Below, piece by piece: positions 5,862-10,679 of a stretch of 10,679 bases of DNA (its first letter is position 1; each line of letters begins with the position of its first letter). The notes below the pieces were generated by a model. It saw only the letters and a program-made list of their open reading frames with translations, was not told the DNA's origin and did no database searches. The stretch covers positions 1 through 10,679 of the forward strand of contig JAPMTY010000052.1 in assembly GCA_026552835.1 (NCBI GenBank), given 5' to 3'. Made by a program: the position numbers and the translations under genes. The stretch is from Candidatus Methanoperedens sp. Lineage in GTDB: Archaea > Halobacteriota > Methanosarcinia > Methanosarcinales > Methanoperedenaceae.

Positions 5862-7187
5862 CTATCTGACATCAATTTTTTTTGCCTCTTTTGCGCTCCC
5901 TTCACCCATCACCATTTTTAACAAAGCAGCAGCCACTTCCAAAGTTGTACAATCTTCCTGGGTAAGTTTTTCAACCAGGTTACTATATTCTCCCAGATGT
6001 CCGGCATCAACAGTCCCTTTAACTTTTTCTAAAAGCAGGTTTGTCCTGATATCTTCCACATCACTGACAGAAGGAACTTTCTGGGGAATGATTCTCGTCT
6101 TTGTGAATTGCTGTATCTGCCTGATTCTATATACCTCCCTGCCTGTCACAAAGGTAAATGCCTGCCCTCCTTTTCCGGCTCTTGCTGTTCTTCCTATCCT
6201 GTGTAAATAATATTCATCATCAGGAGATATATCATAGTTGAACACGGCCTCGATATCCCCTACATCGATTCCCCGCGCAGCCACATCGGTTGCCACTAAT
6301 ATCTCAATCTCCCTCTTTCTGAATTTAGACATGACAGCATCTCTTTGTCTTTGCTGCAAATCCCCATGCAGTCCATCAGCGAGATACCCCCTTGACTTCA
6401 GGGTTTCCACCAATTCATCCACGCGTCTTTTTGTATTACAGAACACAAGCGATAATTTCAGGTCGTGAAGGTCAATTAAGCGGCACAAGGCTTCTGTTTT
6501 TGCCTGCTGTTTGACTTCAAAATAAAATTGTTCGACATTAGGGACGGTCATCTCCTTATGCGCCAATTTTATCATTTGCGGTTTGTTCTGGTACTTTTTG
6601 GTCAAATCTAAAATCGGCCGGGACATAGTTGCAGAGAATAGGATTGTTTGTCTTTCCTTCGGGATTTTTCTCATAATAATTTCAATATCTTCCCTGAATC
6701 CCATATCCAGCATTTCATCCGCTTCATCCAGTATGATTATTTTTACGCCATCCATTTTCAAAGTACGGCGGTCAAGGTGATCCATAACGCGGCCCGGAGT
6801 GCCTATTATAACCTGTACACCCCGTCTTAATGCTCTTATCTGGCGGTCAATCGGCTGCCCGCCGTAAACCGGTAAGATCTCAATGCCCCTTTTATATTTT
6901 GAAAGCTTTTTCAGTTCCTCTGCTACCTGGATTGCCAGCTCTCTTGTGGGGCATAAGATTACAGCCTGTAACCCCCTGTTTTGCGGGTCTATTCTCTCTA
7001 AAGTTGCAATTCCGAAAGCTGCGGTTTTCCCCGTACCTGTTTGCGCCTGCCCGATGACATCTTTTCCTTCTAACATAAAGGGAATGGATTGCGCCTGGAT
7101 CGGTGTGGCTTCTTCAAAACCCATATCTGTAATTGCCTTTTGCATCTCTTTTGATAAATGTAACTCTTTAAATCCTGAATTTTCCAT
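5862..7187 (-). CDS. DEAD-box ATP-dependent RNA helicase
   Basis: This enzyme unwinds or remodels RNA duplexes using ATP. All helicase motifs are present in its 441 residues: a Q motif with F6 and Q31 (GFEEATPIQAQ), motif I AQTGTGKT (48-55), Ia PTREL (80-84), GG (109-110), Ib TPGR (130-133), II DEAD (154-157), III SAT (185-187), a HGDL motif near 274, V ATDVAARGID (299-308), and VI HRIGRTARAGKGG (329-341). After the core there are about 90 residues without an obvious RNA-binding extension, so it is close to the CshA/DeaD-like minimal type also common in methanogens. The start has an SD-like AAGGGGGA upstream of the ATG. The gene is convergent with the Mut7-C gene and divergent from the copper locus. 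A role in ribosome assembly, RNA decay or cold adaptation is plausible but not decided by the sequence. Confidence 0.96.
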   Translation of the reverse strand: MENSGFKELHLSKEMQKAITDMGFEEATPIQAQSIPFMLEGKDVIGQAQTGTGKTAAFGIATLERIDPQNRGLQAVILCPTRELAIQVAEELKKLSKYKRGIEILPVYGGQPIDRQIRALRRGVQVIIGTPGRVMDHLDRRTLKMDGVKIIILDEADEMLDMGFREDIEIIMRKIPKERQTILFSATMSRPILDLTKKYQNKPQMIKLAHKEMTVPNVEQFYFEVKQQAKTEALCRLIDLHDLKLSLVFCNTKRRVDELVETLKSRGYLADGLHGDLQQRQRDAVMSKFRKREIEILVATDVAARGIDVGDIEAVFNYDISPDDEYYLHRIGRTARAGKGGQAFTFVTGREVYRIRQIQQFTKTRIIPQKVPSVSDVEDIRTNLLLEKVKGTVDAGHLGEYSNLVEKLTQEDCTTLEVAAALLKMVMGEGSAKEAKKIDVR

Positions 7188-7302
7188 GTTTAATCCCCCT
7201 TAAGTTGTTTGTTACTTTTCTTATAGCTATTCATCACGTTAGTATGATTTAGTCGGTATTTTTCATTTTGTAATGAAGTCGTTTTGGCACAACACATCTC
7301 CC

Positions 7303-7328
7303 GGTTAAAATCCGAAACGTTTTTAACC
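7303..7328 (+). promoter_or_regulatory. Inverted repeat overlapping the promoter of the copper locus
   Basis: GGTTAAAA (7303-7310) and TTTTAACC (7321-7328) form perfect 8-bp arms around ten bases. Inside lies CGAAAC (7313-7318, BRE-like), followed by the TATA-like GTTTTTAA (7319-7326), so the promoter core is embedded in the palindrome. With usual spacing the transcript starts near 7348, about 20 nt before the mini-ORF. The arrangement suits a repressor that blocks TFB/TBP access, plausibly a metal-sensing one given the genes downstream. Confidence 0.5.
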
Positions 7329-7368
7329 CCGAATATCCAATGTTAAATTAGTGTTTTTTGGGAGGTTT

Positions 7369-7443
7369 ATGTATAGGAAAATTAAAACGACATCAATCCA
7401 GATTGGGTCTTGCACCGCTTGCGCGGGACGGAGGAAACCATGA
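7369..7443 (+). CDS. Possible 24-residue leader peptide with a Cys-Thr-Ala-Cys motif
   Basis: This short frame starts at an ATG preceded by a strong SD-like GGGAGG (7360-7365; the 3-nt spacer is short). It ends at a TGA that overlaps the lipoprotein ATG as ATGA. The predicted peptide begins MYRKIKTTSIQIG, followed by S-C-T-A-C-A-G-R-R-K-P. Its only two Cys residues form a C-x2-C pair, a classic soft-metal ligand, in an otherwise basic peptide. Its last codons also contain the GGAGG that serves as SD for the lipoprotein, so translation of the two would be coupled. The placement (first frame after the promoter, stop/start overlap, upstream of copper proteins) suggests a translated regulatory leader or a tiny metal-binding protein. 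It is too short for composition tests and may be accidental; conservation is the deciding evidence. Confidence 0.4.
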   Translation: MYRKIKTTSIQIGSCTACAGRRKP

Positions 7444-7862
7444 AACTAAGTCTTATCCCGGTTATTCTGGGATTTTTGATACTGGTTATGGTTAGCGGAT
7501 GCCTGCAAACACCAAAAGCTGAAGTGCAGGTAATCAATATGACTGTGAATGCAGCCGGCTGGAATCCGGATACTTTCGTGCTAAAGAAAGGAGTACCGGT
7601 ACAATGGAACATAAATGTGGCGGAACTCACAAACTGCAATAAAGAGATACTGGTAAAGGATTACGGACTTGACATCAAGCTTAAGAGCGGAGAAAATATT
7701 GTTGAATTCACGCCTAATAACACAGGGGCAATAAAATGGGCATGCTGGATGAATATGATTCCGGGGACTTTCATTGTTGTGAATGATCCGAAAAATGCAG
7801 ATGAAGTTGCCAATATGACCGCCTCCATTGTTCCTGTCAAAATGAGCAATATGAAAAAATAA
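7440..7862 (+). CDS. Cupredoxin-like lipoprotein, probable Cu(I) binding
   Basis: A 140-residue lipoprotein with an N-terminal hydrophobic signal and a lipobox V-S-G-C, giving lipid-anchored C21 on the outer face of the membrane. The rest is one cupredoxin-like domain (about 30-113). It lacks the His ligands of blue-copper proteins. Instead it has C66 (LTNCNKEI) and the C102-x-M104-x-M106 motif in KWACWMNMIPGTFIV, a Cys/Met set suited to Cu(I) or Ag(I). The short C-terminal tail adds three Met residues (126, 135, 138). The domain is about 74% identical by hand count (56 of 76) to the C-terminal domain of the next gene product, so the two arose by duplication or domain exchange. GGAGG lies 5 nt before the ATG at 7440, which decides against the earlier in-frame ATG at 7410. 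Likely role: an extracytoplasmic copper acceptor or scavenger working with the downstream membrane protein. Confidence 0.85.
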   Translation: MKLSLIPVILGFLILVMVSGCLQTPKAEVQVINMTVNAAGWNPDTFVLKKGVPVQWNINVAELTNCNKEILVKDYGLDIKLKSGENIVEFTPNNTGAIKWACWMNMIPGTFIVVNDPKNADEVANMTASIVPVKMSNMKK

Positions 7863-7892
7863 GGCCGGTGGGTAGAAATTGAAGAAATAACC

Positions 7893-9155
7893 GTGAAAAC
7901 AGCCGGGATGACCTGCGTATCATGCGAGCGCAGGATTTCCGGAGCGCTTCTAAAAAAGGAGGGGGTAGTAGAAGCCATAGCGGATTATCCGGGCGAAACA
8001 GTAAAAATCGTTTACGATGAAAGCAGGATAGACATAGCAGGGATAAAAAAAACAATAGAAGACACAGGTTACGAATTTGTATGTGAACTGAAAAGCGATG
8101 AAATAAAAAGCCGAGGTTTTTCTCCTTTTGGAATTGCATTTATTTTTATTGGATTCCTGATAATCTTATTTGCCTATTTCACTTATGGGGAAACTCTGGG
8201 GGGGCTTGCGCTTGAAGGAAATATTGAGCTTCCAGTCCTCTTTTTATTCGGACTGATTACAGGCGTGCACTGCATCGGGATGTGCGGAGGTTTTGTAATC
8301 GCGTATTCTTCAAAAAATAAAAATGGAAGTAACTGGTGGTTGCATATTAAATATGGTGCAGGCAAGCTCCTGTCAAATGTCCTGTTAGGCGGTTTTTTCG
8401 GGTTATTAGGTTCGGTCGTATCGTTCACCACTGAAATAAGGAGCACAATAGGCCTGATTGCAGGGATTTTCCTCGTAATATACGGATTGAATTTATTAAA
8501 CGTATTTCCGGCTCTCAGGAAGATACACCTGCCATATTTTTCAAATTTAGGCACAACCAAAAGCAAAGAACCTTTTTTGATAGGTTTTGCGAATGGGTTT
8601 TTCCTTGCATGCGGTCCCCTGTCTGCAATGTACATATATGCAGCCGGAACAGGGAGCCCGTTTACAGGTGCCACTTCACTATTCGCTTTTGGGCTTGGGA
8701 CTCTTCCGGCCATGATGCTATTCGGGTTTGGTTTAAGCAGCATGACAAAGCATCTGCATGGAATAATGAGATTTTCCGGGATTTTTGTGATAATTCTCGG
8801 CTTAATAATGATCAATAACAGCTTTACATTGTCAGGGGGTGGAATAAATCTGAAAACAACTGCGGGAACACAGGGTGCAAATGTAACCGAAGACCTCCAG
8901 GTTATCCGGATGAGCGTGGATGCCGGAGGATGGACGCCTGATACATTCGTACTAAAGAAGGGAATAAAGGTCAGGTGGATAATTGACGTGAAACAGCTTA
9001 CAAACTGCAACAAAGAGATAATAGTCAGGGATTATGGGCTTGACATAAAGCTAAAAAATGGTGAAAATATTGTGGAATTCATCCCGGATAAGGAAGGGAC
9101 GATAAGATGGAGCTGCTGGATGGGAATGATCCCTGGAACTTTTATAGTAAAATGA
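7893..9155 (+). CDS. HMA domain / SafE-DsbD_2-type membrane protein / cupredoxin fusion
   Basis: A 420-residue three-part protein. Residues about 1-66 form an HMA (CopZ/Atx1-like) domain with M6-T-C8-V-S-C11, normally a cytoplasmic Cu(I) carrier. Residues about 79-310 hold seven predicted membrane helices of the sulfite exporter/DsbD_2 (PF13386-like) type, including GVHC127IGMC131GG and FFLAC240GP, Cys positions that could pass copper or electrons. Residues 335-420 are an outward cupredoxin-like domain with C372, C408, M410 and M412, nearly the same as the preceding lipoprotein. The order reads as a copper path from cytoplasm through the membrane to the outside. The only standard start is GTG 7893, but the HMA beta-1 strand (EEITVKTA) is encoded just before it in the same frame. 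An ATT at 7878 behind a GGTG, or another non-standard start, is therefore possible. The HMA, SafE and cupredoxin combination is known in prokaryotes; the transport direction is inferred. Confidence 0.87.
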   Translation: MKTAGMTCVSCERRISGALLKKEGVVEAIADYPGETVKIVYDESRIDIAGIKKTIEDTGYEFVCELKSDEIKSRGFSPFGIAFIFIGFLIILFAYFTYGETLGGLALEGNIELPVLFLFGLITGVHCIGMCGGFVIAYSSKNKNGSNWWLHIKYGAGKLLSNVLLGGFFGLLGSVVSFTTEIRSTIGLIAGIFLVIYGLNLLNVFPALRKIHLPYFSNLGTTKSKEPFLIGFANGFFLACGPLSAMYIYAAGTGSPFTGATSLFAFGLGTLPAMMLFGFGLSSMTKHLHGIMRFSGIFVIILGLIMINNSFTLSGGGINLKTTAGTQGANVTEDLQVIRMSVDAGGWTPDTFVLKKGIKVRWIIDVKQLTNCNKEIIVRDYGLDIKLKNGENIVEFIPDKEGTIRWSCWMGMIPGTFIVK

Positions 9156-9207
9156 GTTTATCCCCCTTCAAATCATACCACTCTTCGAACTTCTGAATGC
9201 TTCTTCT

Positions 9208-9726
9208 TTACTCAATACCCCATTTCTCCCGCATCACTATCTCATCGAGATTTTTTCGCGGTGTAGGGCGCGGAATGGCTGATGGATATCCAAGAGTCAG
9301 GAGGGAAACTACCCGTACACTTCCCGGGATGTCTAATATTTCTTTGACTTTGTTTTCATCGAATGCGCCTATCCAGCATGTACCAAGACCTTCTTCGACA
9401 GCGGCAAGAGTAATGTGATCCACAGCAATTGCGGTGTCAATCGAATAAGCCGGCTGCCCGCATGACATTACATATTCACTTTCAACCGAACAGGCTGCAA
9501 TTACTACAGGCGCTTCTGCCACAAATTTCTGGCCTTTTGCAGCTTCAGATAGCAATTGCCGTTTCCTGACATCTCTGATTATGACAAACCTGCGCTCCTG
9601 GCGGTTCCCTGCAGATGGAGAGAGCCTGCCGGATTCAAGGACTCTTAACAACTTTTCCTCTTCCACCTCACGGGAATCATACGCCCTTATGCTTCGCCTT
9701 GATTGTATTGCTTTTCGCACATCCAT
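9208..9726 (-). CDS. Nitroreductase-family flavoprotein
   Basis: A 172-residue FMN-dependent oxidoreductase of the nitroreductase superfamily, soluble and probably dimeric. Family marks are VRKAIQSRRSIRAYDSREV at the start (Arg residues that bind the FMN phosphate), GRLSPSAGNRQERRFVIIRD near residues 33-52, FVAEAPVVIAACS, then AVDHITLAAVEEGLGTCWIGAFDENKVKEIL, and the closing VSLLTLGYPSAIPRP. The physiological substrate cannot be inferred; archaeal members are often annotated only by family. The ATG at 9726 was preferred over the GTG at 9735 because AGGAG lies 8 nt before the ATG and overlaps the GTG. The gene is convergent with the copper locus and divergent from thrC, so it is probably monocistronic. 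Length is at the short end of the family, with no gap in the motifs. Confidence 0.92.
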   Translation of the reverse strand: MDVRKAIQSRRSIRAYDSREVEEEKLLRVLESGRLSPSAGNRQERRFVIIRDVRKRQLLSEAAKGQKFVAEAPVVIAACSVESEYVMSCGQPAYSIDTAIAVDHITLAAVEEGLGTCWIGAFDENKVKEILDIPGSVRVVSLLTLGYPSAIPRPTPRKNLDEIVMREKWGIE

Positions 9727-9872
9727 AATTTTCACTCCTTTATTATTTCAAATTCTATAGTCAAATGTCTCAGTAATATTCCATTAGCATCTCTCTAATT
9801 ATAGGTATTTCAATACTTCGGCAAGTAAAGAATTTTGATGAAAATAACCTCCAAATAGCAACGGTAGAGTAA

Positions 9873-9880
9873 TCTATAAG
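9873..9880 (+). promoter_or_regulatory. TATA-like box of thrC
   Basis: TCTATAAG is centred about 29 nt before the thrC ATG, and the bases before the ATG (GAGTACCTCAATG) contain no SD, so a leaderless transcript is likely. The rest of the 9727-9905 intergenic stretch is AT-rich and shows no other gene. Confidence 0.4.
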
Positions 9881-9905
9881 TCATACAATTCTATTGAGTA
9901 CCTCA

Positions 9906-10679
9906 ATGTACCACCTCGAATGCATCGAATGCCGCAAAAAGTATCCTGAAACCGAAGTCATTTACACATGTACATGCGGTGGTCTTCTCGATGTCGTTTA
10001 TGATTATTCAGAAATCAGTCTCACCAAAAAAGACTTAAAAGGCCCCCTTTCTGTCTGGAAATACAGGGCGCTTCTCCCTGTAAGCCGTGAGCCCGTGTCC
10101 CTGAAAGAAGGCGGGACGCCGCTTTATCGCGTTGACAGGATTGCAAAAAGCATCGGCATGAAAGAAGTTTATGTCAAGCATGAAGGGATGAACCCTACAG
10201 GCTCGTTCAAGGACAGGGGAATGACCGTTGGCGTTACGAAAGCCCTTGAACTTGGAATGAAAACCGTAGCCTGCGCCTCCACGGGGAATACATCGGCGTC
10301 GCTTGCTGTTTACGGCGCAAGGGCAGGCGTTCCGGCAGTCGTGCTCCTCCCTTCAGGCAAAGTGGCTCTCGGTAAATTAGCACAGGCGCTCATGCACGGG
10401 GCAAAAGTGCTGAGTATCCGGGGAAATTTTGATGATGCCCTGAAACTTGTTCGCGACCTCTGCGACAGGGAAGGATTCTATCTTTTAAATTCCGTGAACC
10501 CGTACCGTCTTGAAGGGCAAAAGACCATCGCTTTTGAAATTGCAGACCAGCTTGGGTGGAAGGCCCCTGACAGGCTTATTCTTCCGGTCGGGAATGCAGG
10601 CAATATCACGGCGATTTACAAAGGATTCAGGGAGCTAAAACGTCTTGGCCTCATTGACAGCATTCCGAAAATGACCGGC
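9906..10679 (+). CDS. thrC: Threonine synthase, N-terminal 258 residues (cut by window end)
   Basis: This is a PLP enzyme converting O-phosphohomoserine to threonine, the last step of threonine biosynthesis. The frame is open from the ATG at 9906 to the window edge; about 258 of roughly 400 residues are visible. It starts with a small Cys-rich motif (C6-x2-C9 and C22-x-C24, in [15 protein letters not shown] and [11 protein letters not shown]), the zinc-ribbon-like N-terminus common in archaeal threonine synthases. Then come [10 protein letters not shown], the PLP-binding K102 in [12 protein letters not shown], the phosphate-binding [10 protein letters not shown] at 123-132, [16 protein letters not shown], and the [15 protein letters not shown] segment near the end. 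The GSFKDRG form and the N-terminal motif separate it from threonine dehydratase and cysteine synthase. It probably has its own promoter, with a TATA-like box 29 nt upstream. Confidence 0.95.
   Translation, partial: MYHLECIECRKKYPETEVIYTCTCGGLLDVVYDYSEISLTKKDLKGPLSVWKYRALLPVSREPVSLKEGGTPLYRVDRIAKSIGMKEVYVKHEGMNPTGSFKDRGMTVGVTKALELGMKTVACASTGNTSASLAVYGARAGVPAVVLLPSGKVALGKLAQALMHGAKVLSIRGNFDDALKLVRDLCDREGFYLLNSVNPYRLEGQKTIAFEIADQLGWKAPDRLILPVGNAGNITAIYKGFRELKRLGLIDSIPKMTG

Noticed and set aside
7410..7439. Earlier ATG for the cupredoxin lipoprotein
   Set aside because: It would place ten charged residues before the lipoprotein signal, while ATG 7440 has GGAGG at proper spacing.
8183..9013. Minus-strand open frame (276 codons) opposite the HMA-SafE gene
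   Set aside because: It is the mirror of a gene with clear HMA, membrane and cupredoxin motifs; its Pro/Lys-rich translation shows no domain.
1..10679. tRNA or rRNA genes, CRISPR arrays, insertion sequences with transposase, prophage or defence cassette
   Set aside because: None was recognised on either strand; the genes are mostly metabolic, signalling, RNA-related and metal-handling.

Overview
The window looks like chromosomal DNA of a methane-metabolising euryarchaeon. The two best taxonomic markers are mfnB (methanofuran furan-ring synthesis, + strand) and a convergent methanogenesis marker protein 8 gene (DUF2099, - strand). Archaeal BRE/TATA-like boxes sit about 28-32 nt before several ATGs that lack a Shine-Dalgarno (SD) sequence, which also fits an archaeon. 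REC domains with hybrid-kinase-like sequence and an HMA/SafE/cupredoxin copper module suggest a Methanosarcinales or 'Ca. Methanoperedens'-type (ANME-2d) genome. That lineage call is inference; no 16S or mcr gene is present.

Layout. 1-746: the C-terminal REC domain of a truncated signalling protein, then a stand-alone REC response regulator. 816-2473: mfnB (+) facing the marker 8 gene (-), with a palindrome plus T-run between them and two adjacent palindromes upstream of the marker 8 gene. 2474-2743: an intergenic region holding an imperfect hairpin/MITE-like element built from CACNGAG repeats. 2744-4639: moaB directly followed (TAAATG) by a 14-TM DHA2-type MFS exporter. 4682-5272 (-): an AT-rich unknown protein with a soluble N-terminal part and one C-terminal membrane segment. 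5377-5853: a Mut7-C/PIN-like RNase-zinc ribbon protein. 5862-7187 (-): a DEAD-box RNA helicase. 7303-9155: a copper-handling locus. 9208-9726 (-): a nitroreductase-family protein. 9906-end: threonine synthase, cut by the window edge.

The copper locus is the most interesting part. A BRE/TATA-like promoter lies within a perfect inverted repeat. It is followed by an unannotated 24-codon ORF carrying a Cys-Thr-Ala-Cys motif, whose stop overlaps (ATGA) the start of a lipoprotein with a single His-less cupredoxin-like domain. Next comes a membrane protein with an N-terminal HMA metal-binding domain, seven predicted TM segments of the SafE/DsbD_2 type, and a C-terminal cupredoxin domain about 74% identical (hand-counted) to the lipoprotein's. 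The lipoprotein and membrane protein share a frame and are separated by a single TAA; the HMA beta-1 strand appears to be encoded upstream of the only standard start codon. Together they look like a Cu(I) relay across the membrane, with the mini-ORF as a possible metal-sensing leader peptide.
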